Made by a program: the position numbers and the translations under genes. From contig NC_061798.1 in the NCBI RefSeq assembly GCF_021462225.1, positions 24,529,320-24,593,319 on the forward strand: 64,000 nt of DNA. The letters are read 5' to 3'. Under the pieces are notes generated by a model, which was not told the DNA's origin, ran no database searches, and was given only the letters and a program-made list of their open reading frames with translations. Shown here in pieces: positions 20,398 through 32,600 of this stretch. Every line of letters starts with the position of its first letter. Within the stretch, counting starts at the first letter, position 1. This DNA is from Girardinichthys multiradiatus. Its lineage: Eukaryota > Chordata > Actinopteri > Cyprinodontiformes > Goodeidae.

Positions 20398-20971
20398 TAT
20401 ATTGGAGGTATGATACAGACCAAAGGTTTGGACACACCTCTTTCAAAGAGTTGTCTTTATTTTCATGACTATGAATATTGTAGCTTCACATTGAAGGCAT
20501 CAAAACTATGAATTAACACATGTGGAATTATATACTGAACAAAAAAGTGTGAAACAACTGAAAATATGTCTTATATTCTAGGTAGCCACCTTTTGTTTTG
20601 ATTACTGGTCTGCACACTCTTGGCATTCTGTTGATGAGCTTCAAGAGGTAGTCACCTGAATTGGTCTTCATTCACAGGTGTGTCCTGTCAGGTTTAATTA
20701 GTGGGATTTCAAGCCTTATAAATAGGGTTGGGATCATCAGTTGTGTTGTGCAGGAGGTGGATAGAGTACACAGCTGATAGTCCTACTGAATAGACTGTTA
20801 GAATTTGTATTATGGCAAGAAAAAAGCAGCTAAGTAAAGAAAAACAAGTGGCCATCATTACTTTAAGAACTGAAGGTCAGTCATTCCGAACAATTGGGAA
20901 AACTTTGAAAGTGTCCCCAAGTGCAGTCGCAAAAACCATCAAGCGCTACAAAGAAACTGGCTCACTTGAAG

Positions 20972-20973
<2 letters not shown>

Positions 20974-21005
<32 letters not shown>
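20974..21005 (+). repeat. 32-base poly-C run in transposase
   Basis: An uninterrupted C homopolymer between the helix-turn-helix region and the GRPR hook. It keeps the reading frame open and replaces residues normally present in the family. Length may vary or be an assembly estimate. Confidence 0.95.
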
Positions 21006-21006
<1 letters not shown>

Positions 21007-21176
21007 TGGAAAGGAAGACCAAGAGTCACCACTGCTGTGGACGATAGGTCCATCCGAGTCACCAGCCTCAGAAATTGCAGGTTAACAGCAGCTCAGATTA
21101 GAGAACAGGTCAATGCCATACAGAGTTCTAGCAGCAGACACATCTCTAGAACAACTTTTAAGAGGAGACTGTGTGA

Positions 21177-21250
21177 ATCAGAATCAGAATCAGAATCAGA
21201 AAAGCTTTATTGCCAAGTACGTTTTTGGACATACAAGGAATTTGTTTTGG
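21177..21250 (+). mobile_element. Short LINE 3'-tail insertion
   Basis: Four TCAGAA units followed by an AAGCTTTATTGCCAAGTACG segment and ACATACAAGGAATTTG, a pattern I recognise as the 3' end of fish LINEs of the L2/CR1 group. Transposase coding resumes right after it (GGCCTTCATGG), so this short piece was inserted into the gene. Exact borders are uncertain. Confidence 0.65.
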
Positions 21251-22123
21251 CCTTCATGGTAAATTAGCTGCTAGGAAACCACTGCTGAGGACAGGCAACA
21301 AGCAGAAGAGACTTGTTTGGGCTATAGAACACAAGGAATGGACATTAGACGAGTAGAAATCTGTGCATTGGTCTGATGAGTCAAAGTTTGAGATCTTTGG
21401 TTCCAACCACCGTGTCTTTGTGCGGTGCAGAAGAGGTGAACGGATGGACTCTACATGCCTGGTTCCCACTGTGAAGCATGGAGGAGAAGGTGTGATGGTG
21501 TGGGGGTGCTTTGCTGGTGACACTGTTGGGGATTTATTCAAAATTGAAGGCATACTAAACCAGCATGGATACCACAGCATCTTGCAGCGGCATGCTATTC
21601 CATCCAGTTTGCGTTTAGTTGGACCATCATTTATTTTTCAAAAGGACATGACCCCAAACACACCTCCAAGCTGTGTAAGGGCTATTTGACCAAGAAGGAG
21701 AGTGATGGGGTGCTGCGCCAGATGACCTGGCCTCCGCAGTCACCGGACCTGAACCCAATCGAGATGGTTTGGGGAGAGCTGGACCGCAGAGTGAAGGCAA
21801 AAGGGCCAACAAGTGCTAAGCATCTCTGGGAACTCCTTCAAGACTGTTGGAAAACCATTTCAGGTGACTACCTCTTGAAGCTCATCAACAGAATGCCAAG
21901 AGTGTGCGGAGCAGTAATCAAAGCAAAAGGTGGCTACTTTGAAGAACCTAGAATATAAGACATATTTTCAGTTGTTTCACACTTTTTTGTTCAGTATATA
22001 ATTCCACATGTGTTAATTCATAGTTTTGATGCCTTCAGTGTGAAGCTACAATATTCATAGTCATGAAAATAAAGACAACTCTTTGAATGAGAAGATGTGT
22101 CCAAATGTTTGGTCTGTACTGTA

Positions 22124-22537
22124 TATAAAGAGAGAGCAATGGAACTGCTTGAATCAGTCAGTGTGTGTGACACAGCACCATTGTTGGTGAGGCTTAGCTA
22201 TTCACTGCCTCACCTTGCTTTTCTGCCATGTATCGGCAATGCACAAATTCAGCTACTTTTACCATAAAAATGTTGAAATCATACAGAAAACAAATTTGTA
22301 GAACAGTCACATAGAAAAATAGATTATATCTTATCATAGCTAGTATTTTACTTTTCATAATGACAGGTGAGGCACCTGCCTCCCGTGGCTGCATGTCTCT
22401 GATTGTTTTTCCAAACATGGCTAGTCTCCATGCATTTTCCATGTGGATACAATTTGTTCATGCAAGATCCTTGAAAACAACCAAGTGTAGAGTCTCCTTT
22501 TGTCTTTGGACTGCTGATTAATTTTGATGTTCGGCTG
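22124..22537. other. Unassigned noncoding spacer
   Basis: No supported gene. A GTGAGGC...GCCTCACC pair around 22188-22215 and a GGTGAGGCACCTGCCTC inversion near 22366-22382 hint at an old repeat, not identified. Confidence 0.3.
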
Positions 22538-24243
22538 TGTTGGGACCACAGAGCCATGGGTTTTCAACACTAAAACTCCGGTACATACTTTCCTGGAACC
22601 TTTCAAAATAAAGTGCATTAACCTTCTTCCAGCACAGCCAGGAAAGGGGGTAACTGCGGACTTCCTGTGGCGCCAATACCCAAATAAAAGCCCCACCTTT
22701 CCACAAGTCTTTCTCTTCCATACGGCCTGCCAGAGGGACCGGTCAGGAGGGAACACAGCGCGCTGAATGTCTTTTGCTGGTAAAAAGACATAAATTCAAC
22801 TGGATCCAAGGACCGATCATTTGCAAAAGTTAAGTAGAATGAAATACTGTCTGTGTATCCGGTATTTTCATTCATGAACGGGGAAATTAAGGTGTAAGAG
22901 TTGCTTACATTTTCTCTTCGAGGCCCCACAGAAGCAAACGGTGTTCCGAGAGAAGCCGGTGGAGAAGCTGTTTCGACAAGCCGAGTCTGGAGGAAAGACG
23001 ACGACCGCAACCGTGTTTACGGTAACGAACAGCTGGTCACCTTCTGATCGGGAGAAACTGAGGAAGTTAGCGGGAAGCTAACTCTTTGTTCACGACGGAT
23101 ATCTTCTTCAAACGTCGCCCTGGACAACATTCCCTCAACATGTTCAGAGGTTGGGTTTTGGGCAGATTAACAGATTGGTTTAGGATGAAATGATCTAAAC
23201 GTTTTCATGTTATGAAGTTTGTTTTGTGGAACTCGGCTATCTTGGTGCTAGCATGCTACCTGTAGCACCCAGGCCGGTTCGTGTTCTTTGTATGTTTTAA
23301 AGCTAAGATAAACTTTATTTAAAGGGTGGTTTTAACCAGAACATTGCTCATAACGCGCCGTCAGCGCTTATGCATTTTAACCCTGGTATTTTAAAGGTAT
23401 CTGTTGATTCTGGCGCTAAGCTATCTCTAGCTTAGCACTTTAGCTAGCTTCTTTGTTAGTCCAACGGCCAGCCGGTAAGAACACGTGTGCTAGCATTAAG
23501 GCTAGTCAACAGAAAGGTTGTTAGTTTTCAAGCTAGTGAATAATAGTCCCTGAACATCATTTGCTAGAGTTGATAACTAAGTAAACACCATTAAGCCCCA
23601 TTTCTCCAGAAAGATTTGGCTCTTTTCCAAAATACTCAATAATATTTCTTCAAATATTATTTTAATAAATGAAGGAAGCTAATTAGACACCGTTGAAAAT
23701 TAGCCATCCAGGAGGTTGGTTTTATTCAGCAGATCATTATTTAAAACATTATTTTATTAAAATAATATTTAATCTGATCTTGCATTGTGAAGGGTTGTCT
23801 AAAGGTTGCTGATTATTTTCTAAGTTAGTTCCAAAACTAACTTAACTTCACTTCCAGATTCTTCAAGATAATCCTTGGTTCTCAAACATAAACATTGCAT
23901 GGTAATGTTGCATCACTCTTTTTGGTCATGATTTCTAATCATCTTTAATCAACTTGTTTATATTGTACATAGTCCATTAGTCTTCATTATTCTTTAATTC
24001 TGCTTGGTAGTTTGGTTGGATTGTTTTAGCATAGTAAAGAGTTTGTTGATTGAAATATGTTTGACTTTGAGTTGACTTATTTTTGTTAATAAATTCTTGT
24101 ATTTTAAGAAATTGTGTGAATTCATTCCATATGTGTGCAGAGTTTATGCTGTTGAATAATGCCTGAGCTCGTCTCACACCTTTCTATTCTGTCCTAATAC
24201 CATCGCCTTAATGGGGCTGGTATTCACAGGACAATCCTTAACA
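22538..24243 (+). repeat. 1.7-kb LTR-like repeat, plus orientation
   Basis: Begins TGTTGGGACC, ends CCTTAACA, and is homologous along its length to the inverted block 26978-28705. A promoter-like CCAAATAAAAGCCCCAC lies about 145 bp from the start. The homology runs about 80 bp past the right end (to about 24325). No coding sequence. A primer site after the end was not recognised, so an LTR is inferred from TG...CA ends, length and TATA position only. Confidence 0.6.
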
Positions 24244-24329
24244 GACCGGAATATTATTTGGTAAAATATTAATATTAAAATATTAATATTAAATAATATA
24301 AACAGATTCATATTTACAACAGCTGATAA

Positions 24330-26890
24330 GGCCTGAGATTTTTCACTTTGAGCTTCTCCTGAAACACTCTTCTCTGAAAAGGTTTTGTTTTAAGAGACTT
24401 CATGGAATTCTTTGATTTCTCAATTTTGCTTCTCTGTCTGTTCTGCCTCTAAACCTGCCAATCAGTTCTACTTTATGACCTTACCCCATGTGCATGGTGG
24501 TGTCGGTATGTAAATGTGACTCCAGGAGCAGGAAAGCTATACCCCAAAACCTCCTATCTCTTTTAGATTCTTTCTTTTCTCAGGAAGAGGAGCTATTGGC
24601 ATGTACAGCTTATAACAAGAGTCTATGGGCAAACATTTCTGCGTCCCCAAAGCAGAAGTATGTCAACAATCAGACAACATCCATGAACGAAACAAAAGTA
24701 TTTATCTTGCACATCTAAAAACTATATATACATTTTGTTTAAAAATATTTTTATTTTATTATTTTTTTCTTTTTTGTTTTTCAATGTAATGTGGGCAATG
24801 GTGGGGTGCCGCCTTAGCGCCCTCTATTGGCAAATAAAATACTGAACCGTGAATGCTATTTTGAGTACTATTGCACCCCTAGTATTAAAACGACATAGCT
24901 AAAAGTCTCCCTAAACACCAGGTGCACCATATATCTTGCCCTAACTACTTCCAGTAAAGAATACCACTCATGTTTTGGAAAAAAAAAACACTTCATTAAA
25001 GAAACGTGTAAAGTTTATGTTGATTGATGCATTACAAACAGATTTTGCCTGCATCATGTCATAGCTTCAATTAAACTGGAATTTATGCTATTTAATCTTA
25101 ATGTGTCTTTGTGATGGGATTGGTCTGCTTTAATATTTCTTGTATAAATTGGATCTGTTTGTTTAAATATGCCTCACAATTACATTTGTTGTAAATTTGC
25201 ATTATATAAATAAACTGAATAGTGCTAATTTAATTAAACAGAGAAACAGTGGAATGAGATCGACAGAAATTGCATGCTTAAAGTTTCTACTGGATATAAT
25301 CATTTATTTATAAATCAATTTTAGTGAAAATCTATAACCGTGGATCAGTTAGAAAAGTGGGTTCTTAAATTCAACAATTTTTATTTAGTGTGACAGCCAT
25401 TTCTGTCTCTCTAAACAATGGCTTACAAGCACTTGCAGATTGTCAAACAAGTTCAATTTAATCAGAGGTCTTGTGAAAAATTTGGCCCAAAGCATAATTA
25501 GAAAACACCATCTATCTGAATCAATCCAGTTAGACATCCAAAAATAATAATCCCTCTGAGAGTGATGTACAGCTAGTTGTCAAATACCTGCGTGAGTTTT
25601 TGCCTCAGGCTTTGTAAGTGCTAAGCACTAAAATGTGCATGCTTTTATGTGTGTGCACACCTGTGTTTGCTTCACTTTGTGGTTTTCTAGATCCTGCCGA
25701 GCACATCTATTACTAATAAAAAAACGCTGCATATATTCTTACTCTATTAATCATAAGCATGCAACTTTAGAGTTTTATGTTCCGATGTTTTAAAAAAATA
25801 ATTAATCTGCTTTTATGCCCTTTGTCACAGCAAGACATGCCACCTTATTAAGTCACCAAAGGGAGCCAAACATTTCAAGCAGGTTTAAATTAGCGCTTTC
25901 TTATGTGTTTGATTTACATTCAGTAATTTAATAGGGCGTGAGTGTGAGAGAAAAAACAGCTTACATCAGCAGCTAAGAAGATCTTTGAATGCAGAACTGT
26001 TTTTTTTTATCACAGATTAAATCATGCCCTTCCTATACCCTCTCCACCAAGCTATTTGTATTACACCAAATTAACCACATCTCATTTAGAGATCCATCAA
26101 AAGAATGAGAAGTTAGTACAATACAAATTTATTTGTTCTACTATCTTGGTGGAGGCTTCATGTAAGCCTAGTTGGGTCCTTTGTCTGCTTCTACACTTTT
26201 ATTAGAATTTGTTCTTTAAATTACTGATTTATATTTTTACTTTAGAACTAAACTAAACTTAACTAAAACTAAATTTTGAACACAATGCAACCCTTCCTTA
26301 GGTCCTCATTGCTTGTTAAGTAAAATAGTTATTGAGAATTCCTACTTCCGGCTATTTGTTTACTTATGCCCTCTCAAAAAAAAAAAAAAAAAACTAAACT
26401 CTGAAGCCAATTTTTGGGATTTCTTTATACTGCCAACAAGGCTCTTTAAGGTGTTGTGGAAAAAATGCATTGGCTATGTATTCAACCTGGATCCTATGTG
26501 AATGGAGAGGCAAGTTAGACTTCATCATTTTGAGGGTGATTAAATATGGTCCAGAATAAAAATACTGTATATGACAAAGAGTGACCCTAACCCTAACCCT
26601 TATCTAAACAGGATTATACAACAAAGAGAAAACTGGAAATACAATATACAAGTAAAATGCTAAGCAGCAATTAATCAAAGCAAACAAGGTGTGGCAGCAC
26701 ACAAGTGCAAAATGTATAAATACTTTAGCAAGACACTTTATTAAGCATACAGGAATTTGAATCTAAGAAGCATAGTTATTGTCAGAGTCTGGAGTGTGGG
26801 CTGTTTGCTGCTAGTCATCTTACACCACCAGGTGCTGCCTGGGTTTGTGAATTGAGGGTGCGACAGGTGAGGTTTGTTCCGGTGATCACT
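24330..26890. other. Noncoding DNA between the inverted arms
   Basis: AT-rich with no coding signal. It contains a CCCTAACCCTAACCCTTA patch (26583-26600), an A-run at 26378-26395, and segments with mixed composition near 25560-25980 that look less random than their surroundings but lack any gene. Confidence 0.4.
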
Positions 26891-26977
26891 GGAGGTGTAT
26901 AAGAGTGTTGTGACTATGAATCTGAAAATATTATTTAATATCAATATTTTAACATTTTATCAAATTATATTTCGGTC

Positions 26978-28705
26978 TGTTAAGGGTTGTCCTATGAATA
27001 CCAGCCCAGTAAGCCAGTGGTAATAGGACAAAATCAAAAGGGTGAGCCAAGCTCTGACATTATTGAACAGCATAAACTCTGCACACACATGGAATGAATT
27101 CACACAATTTCTTAAAATACAAGAATTTATTAACAAAAATAAGTCAACTCAAAGTCAAACATATTTCAATCAACAAACGATCCAACTAAACTAGCAAGCA
27201 GAATTAAAGAATCGGGAAGACTAATGGGCTATGTACAATATAAACAAGTTGATTAAAGACTGCTGAAATCATGACCGAAAGAGTGATGCAACATTACCAT
27301 GCAATGTTTATGTTTGAGAACCAAGGATTATCTTGAAGAACCTGGAAGTGAAGTTAAGTTAGTCTTGGAACCAACTTAGGCAATAATCGGCAAACGTTTA
27401 GACAACCACTCACAATGCAAGATCAGATAAAATATTATTTTATTAAAATAATGTTTTAAAGAATGATCTGCTGAATAAAACCAACCTTCTGGATGACTAA
27501 TTATCAACGGTGCCTCATTAGCTGCCTTTATTTATTAAAATTATATTTAAAGAAATATTAAGGAAATATTTTAAAGAAATAATTTGGAAAAGAGACAAAT
27601 CTTTCTGGAGAAATGGGGGTTAATGGTGTTTACTTAGTTATAAAGTTTAGTAAAATAATATTTTTAGGTAAATATTGTTTACTGGATTGAAAACTAACAA
27701 CCTTTCTGGGTAAATACTCTTTAGTATGCAAGCACGTGTTCTTAGCTTGTTAGCATTGAAAGCTAACAAAAGAAGCTGATAGCTTAGCACCACAATCAAC
27801 CACACACCTTTAAAATACCGTTAATAAAAGGGTTAAAATGCATAAGCGCGGACAGCGCGTTATGATCAATCTTCTGTATTTAAAATCACCCTTTAAATAA
27901 AGTTTCTCTTAACTTTAAAAACACACAAACACAGAACCCAAAACTGAGCATGTGTGCTGCAGATAGCCTGCTACCACTAAGATAGCAGAGTTTCACAAAC
28001 AAAACCAAACTTCATAAAATGAAAAACGTTTAGATCATTTCATCCTAAATCTCTCTGCCCAAACCCTAACCTAACCGTGCTGAGGAGGAGTTGTCCGGGC
28101 AATGACGAAGTTTGAAGAAAGCTCTGTGAACAAAGGGTTAGCTTCTAGCTAACCTCTGGAGCAGTGGCTGGGCGTCTTGCTCTGTCCGCTGACCTCTCTG
28201 CATGTTAACTGCCGTAACCACAGTGATGCGTTCCGTTGTCCTTGCTTTGGGAAATTGCTCCACTCGGCGTCATCCTGGGAACTCTCTAGAAACAGTTAAT
28301 CTCTGTAAATCTCAGAGAGAAAAGTCAAGCCACGCTTGTACCTTAATTATCCCGTTCATGAATGAATACCAGATACACAGACAGTGATTCATTCGTACTT
28401 AACTTAATGCATATGATCGATGATCGTATGACACTCTCGGATCCAGTTGAAGAGTTCTGTCTTTTTGCCAGCAAAGAGACATTAGTGCGCTGAGTCTCTC
28501 TATCCAGGTCCCTGTGTGACCCACGTAGAAGAGAGTGACTTGTGGGAGAAGTGGGGGTTTTATATGGACAGTGGCATCATGGGAAGTTTGCTGTTACCCC
28601 CCCTTCTGTAGTTGTGCTGGAAGTCAGTTAACAATTTATTTTGAAAGTTCCAGAAAAGTCTGTACCGCATCTTGATGTTTTAATCCATGGGTGTCGGTCC
28701 CAACA
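26978..28705 (-). repeat. 1.7-kb LTR-like repeat, minus orientation
   Basis: Inverted homologue of 22538-24243, starting TGTTGGGACC at 28705 on the minus strand. It has a clearer promoter, TATATAAAACCCCC (plus GGGGGTTTTATATGG, about 28554-28568), followed by sequence ending in an A/T-rich tail. It differs from the other arm by many substitutions and small indels, so the copies are old. Confidence 0.6.
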
Positions 28706-29206
28706 AGAGGATGGATTGCCAGCACTGCTTTGCCTGAGTCTTTTGCCCTTCAGCATACTCAGACCAAGCAACGCTCCTTGGTGGTGATAGACCACTTCCG
28801 AACCTGAAGAAACTCCGGATCAAGCCCCAGCTGGCGGTCCGCCTCACTCTGTGTTCCTACCCCGCTTATGCGCGTCCTGTCCACTCTTCGATGGTTCCTC
28901 CTCGTCCAGATCACGGAAGCTCCACGCTATCCCCTGAGCAGCCTCTCCACACTCATCAGCCATCTCCCTGGCGGATCTATTTTCCCCGTACACTGTAAGC
29001 ATTCAGCAGAGTTTGTTGTTAGCTGTCGAATGCCTGATTACTTACCTGACCTGTTTCCTTCCCCCTGCAGTCCTCCGGTTCCCGGCAGAGTTTTGCATCT
29101 TGCCCGTTATTTCCGCCCAGCTTAATAAACAACCTAAACCGTTGACTGTTCTCAGAGTGTTTTTCTGCATGTGGGTCAAGTCGGCCACAAGCAATATGAC
29201 AGTTAT
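28706..29206 (+). repeat. Possible Gypsy-type LTR remnant
   Basis: Pyrimidine-rich sequence with a CTTAATAAACAACC polyadenylation signal near 29122, followed by a segment ending GGGTCAAGTCGGCCACAAGC...ATATGACA. That order (AATAAA, a C/T-rich stretch, GGGTCAA, terminal TGACA) is how Gypsy LTRs of fish usually end. The start is not defined. The small frame at 28868-29125 has no domain. Confidence 0.35.
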
Positions 29207-29784
29207 GATAAGAAATTCCACTCAAGCTCAATAAACAAACAAACAAAAAAAAAATCAACACAGTTAACTTAATTTAAAATAAAGCCAGATCACAACACAA
29301 TTTATCTCAATGATTTTTAAACATTATTTCAAATAGTCTATTTAAGGACAGTTTATTTGTACCTGTCATTTAATGGCAACTAGCAGAACCCCCATCTTGA
29401 GCTAGCATGGGCCAACTGTGGTGAGGAACGGCTCCCTTTTAACAAGAAAAAGCTCAAGCAGAACAACACCTAGAATGAATGGCTATCTGCCTTAACAGGC
29501 TATGATTTAAGAAGTCAGGAAAGAGGAGATACACATTGGATATCTGCCACGGTATAGATAAAAGACAAAGTAACAGCAGCAATGGTATAGTGGTATTTAA
29601 TCGTGTATAAATATATGAGTACTTTTGTCACCTCAAACTCAACCCTTGCTTTTTCTTTTTTTTAAATATGTTTTTTGATGTGTCGTGTGTTCCGGTTTTT
29701 TCTGCCTTGCTTTAAACATTATGGAGCTTATTGTCTTGTGGACAATTTTGTTTTTATTTTCTTTTATAGCATTTGTGTTCGAAG
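29207..29784. other. Unassigned spacer
   Basis: No recognisable coding or repeat signal; includes an AAACAAACAAACAAAAA microsatellite (about 29234-29252). Confidence 0.3.
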
Positions 29785-30345
29785 ACTGTGTAAGTGGCCA
29801 CGCTTCAATTATATACACCAGGGATCAGCTGTTAGCTCTCGGTAGCTCCACTGCGGTGCCTCCCACCTAGCGACCCGATGTTTTCCGCAAGCTGAGGAGG
29901 AAAAGAAGCGGGACCCGGGTGGGCAAAAATACCAACCGATCATCCTGTTCATCATCATAGGAAATGTGAGATGTCTTCCCAATAAAGTGGATAAGGTGGT
30001 GGCCCTTACCCGGCGTCGGGTCTAATGTGGGAGTTTACACATGTTATTGCAATAACAATAATGTGAGTTTCACCGAACCTTGGCTCGGTGAGCACACCCT
30101 GGACTGTGAACTACCGAAACTGGGCTTCCAGCTTTTTCAATTGTATCGCAACACAGAGCTCTCACGGCAAAAGAGAGGAGGTGAAATTTGCTTTTACATA
30201 AATAAAGGTTGTTGTACTGAGGCTAGAGTGTTACAGAAGACGTGTAGCCCAAAACAGGAGTCATTCTGCATAGACTATAAACCTTTTTATTCACCAAGGG
30301 CGTTCTTCTTGTTGGTTTTGGCCAGTGTTTAAATCCCACCTCAAG
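29785..30345 (+). pseudogene. LINE endonuclease remnant (L2/CR1 group)
   Basis: Plus-strand translations show an N-terminal IYTRDQLLALG segment (about 29810-29845), then GNVRCLPNKVDKVVALTRRR (about 29963-30022), a frameshift, SFTEPWL and LGFQLFQLYRNTELSRQKRGGEI. That order matches the apurinic/apyrimidinic-type endonuclease at the N-terminus of L2/jockey-like LINEs. It has several stops and frameshifts, and no reverse transcriptase follows. It may belong to the same family as the LINE at 12040-14930. Confidence 0.7.
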
Positions 30346-31378
30346 CCTGCACACCAAAGACTGAAAAACAACCTACTGACCTGATAACAGAAAAAAAAAA
30401 ACACCTAGACTCTCTTATCATTGTTCGTTGGGATGTTAACAGCGCACACCTCTCCAATAAGTTCCAAAATACAGGCAGCACATGAAGTGTTCCACCATAG
30501 ACAAAAAAAAAATACACTAGGCCACTGTTATATAGCTGTAAGAGATGCATACTGTACTGTCACCCAGTGTGGAACACTGTGACACTAGTTTCCACCACAG
30601 ATCCAAATTCTGAAAGGTGTTAAGCGCACAACCCATGTACAGAAGCCTGAGTCTTGGCCTGTCAATGTTAACTGCATGCCTTCCCCCTCGCTCTCCACCC
30701 AATTTCCTGTCTACATACTTGCAAAAAATATAATGTGGTCTTTGGAATAGTTTTCTCCTTGTGAGAGGACCCCTGACTCCCAAATGTTTAAGAATCCCAG
30801 ATTTCAATAAAATATTGCCTGGTGTTTGGTTTCTTTTTTGAAGCATTACACTGGCATACAATCTAGTTGGCAATCAAACAAAGCGGGTTAAGTATTGAAA
30901 AGTGTTGAAGTTAATTAATAATGCAGTGCTGGTAGCATTTTGGTATACTATAAAATAGGTGTTTACATTTAAATTGAACAGAGAAATTCTTAAATACTGC
31001 TGTGATAAAATCAAACAAAACTAGGTTAAAACGAGCATTGTTCTCTGTCTGAGAGTTTGTTGTTGGCAAAGTGTTGAGCAGCAGACAATTTTGATCAATG
31101 GACTGACTGAAGCTCGTTCTAATACTCACTGTCTCATGAATACTATATTATGTATTTCTCATTGTGCTTGATTATAAAAGACATATGCCAACTCTGTAAG
31201 TCAGAGAAACTTCTGATTCTCTGCTAGAAACTGCTTTCCCTCTTTAATAAACCTTACTGAGTAGTTGTTACCATAACAGTTGGACATGGATAATATTATG
31301 TTTTATTATCTTTTTCCACCACAATTTCCATATGCCCTAATATGTTAGAGAAACGTAGGCTTTTGTATTGTATATACA
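30346..31378. other. Unassigned noncoding region
   Basis: No supported gene; A-runs at 30391-30401 and 30505-30513. Confidence 0.35.
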
Positions 31379-31445
31379 TGGGACTGTGGCTCAGTAGGAA
31401 GAGTAGTCATCTTGCAAGCAGTGCAAGTGGGAGCTCAGGCTTATT
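31379..31445 (+). mobile_element. tRNA-like SINE head fragment
   Basis: GGACTGTGGCTCAGTAGGAAGAG resembles the A-box half of a tRNA-derived SINE. The B-box (GGTTCGA-type) that should follow about 35 bases later is degenerate or missing, so this is a truncated head and not a tRNA gene. Confidence 0.4.
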
Positions 31446-31479
31446 CTTTCGAACTGTACCAACCATGGTGATCTTCCTC

Positions 31480-32600
31480 TTGAGGAGCTGCTGTCCGAGT
31501 TCATAAGAGGTGAAGAAATTGTCACTTGTCACATTGTGACCCTCAGTCCCTCTGTCACATCAAGCACAACTCGCATCCCCTGGTTCTTCTCTGGGAATCC
31601 ACTGGTCGGCTTCCCAGTATAGACTTGCATTTTCCAAGCATAGCTTGATTTGGCATCGCATGCCACCCATGACTTGATCCCATATTTTGCTGGCTTGCTG
31701 GGCATATACTGCCGGAAAGGACAACGACCTTTGGACAAAATACATTAGCATCAGTGATTAGTATCAGTGTCACAGAAAACAGTCAAATAAATCAATAGTG
31801 AAAATCACTTTTATTACAAATATGAAAACAGATTACCTCTAAATGGAACCAGTTGTTCATCCACAGTTACGTCAGGCCCTGGATTGTAGAGGTAGAGCAG
31901 CTGCTCCACCCACTTGTCCCATACCTCTCTTATGGCTGCAAGTTTGTCTGTCACACGTCTTGCTGGTCTTGACTCACTGTCATCAAATCGTAGCAGTCTT
32001 GAGTAGGTGTGAAAGACTTTGATTGGCATCGTGGCTCGGAAAATTGGCCTTCCGCTCTCAGCATCCCATAGACTAGCTGCAGCCTCACCTCGGGACCTGT
32101 ATACACCTGCTACGATTAGCTACCCTAAGTAGGCCTGCAGGTCAATCTCATCCATCTTTTTCCAACTGTCTCTATATTTGCGAAAACCCTCCAGATTTGT
32201 CATCCCCAGGATTATTTTTTTCTATTGCTGGTGTGATAAACAGGTAGAATGTAGAGACAAGATCGTGGGCATGAGAAACGGCATACCTTGTGGGTCCTGG
32301 GGTCATCTTTATGATGTTTTGTTCTGCATGCCTGCCATGTTGGTCATATGCTGCTGAGGACCATGTTATTTTGCCAGTTTTGAAAGGAAAGTCTCTCTTT
32401 CAGCTTCAGGGTTTTCTTTTTCTTCTCAAGATGATTCAAGATTCATCATGCTCTGGGTTGAATTCCTCCCCATCTTCTTCTTCGGATACATCCTCCACTT
32501 CCTCTTCTGAATCAGAGTTGTCTTGATGGACATCTGAGACAATCAGCTCTACAGCATCTTCAGCAGTATAACGCACACTCATGGCTTCATCACAGACAGA
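31480..32600 (-). pseudogene. piggyBac transposase pseudogene with a GT-AG intron
   Basis: Resembles PGBD4-type proteins. An acidic N-terminus (Ser/Asp/Glu-rich, about 32450-32560) is followed by a broken central part and then the DDE domain: VTVDEQLVPFRG (first acid, 31814-32029), WVACDAKSSYAWKMQVYTG (second acid, 31529-31738) and a TSDNFFTS segment (near 31510-31530, shifted frame) carrying the third. The two main blocks are separated by a 108-base GT...AG intron (31729-31836). Frameshifts and stops at several points and the lost C-terminus make it a pseudogene. Confidence 0.8.
31729..31836 (-). other. Intron in piggyBac transposase
   Basis: On the minus strand the donor is GTAATCTG and the acceptor ends TTTTGTCCAAAG. 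Excision joins the PFRG codons to RCPFRQY without frame loss, and these are adjacent residues in piggyBac transposases. 108 bases is a normal length for a small fish intron. Confidence 0.7.

Larger units (their letters stand above)
20812..21958 (+). pseudogene. Tc1-like transposase pseudogene, three frames
   Basis: The first frame (20812-21267) begins MARKKQLSKEKQVAIITLRT with the helix-turn-helix region; it contains 11 prolines encoded by a 32-base C run and ends inside an inserted LINE tail. The second (21363-21689) has WSDESKF (first acid) and FQKD (second acid). The third (21686-21958) has SPDLNPIEMVWGEL with the catalytic glutamate. All three acids survive, but the gene is broken by an insertion and a frameshift near 21680. 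Confidence 0.9.
20411..22121 (+). mobile_element. Tc1-like element, plus strand, with poly-C and LINE-tail interruptions
   Basis: A 1711-bp element with long inverted repeats (about 200 bp; right end GGTCTGTACTG, left end degenerate TGATACAGACC) and TA duplications at 20409-20410 and 22122-22123. The inverted repeats contain the same TTCATGACTATGAATATTGTAG blocks at both ends. It starts only 11 bp after the TA of the preceding Tc1 element. Confidence 0.92.

Noticed and set aside
26583..26600. Telomere-like CCCTAACCCTAACCCTTA
   Set aside because: Fewer than three units in unique DNA; too short for an interstitial telomere array.
31379..31445. tRNA gene
   Set aside because: Only the A-box half is convincing; no cloverleaf or proper B-box, so a SINE head is more likely.
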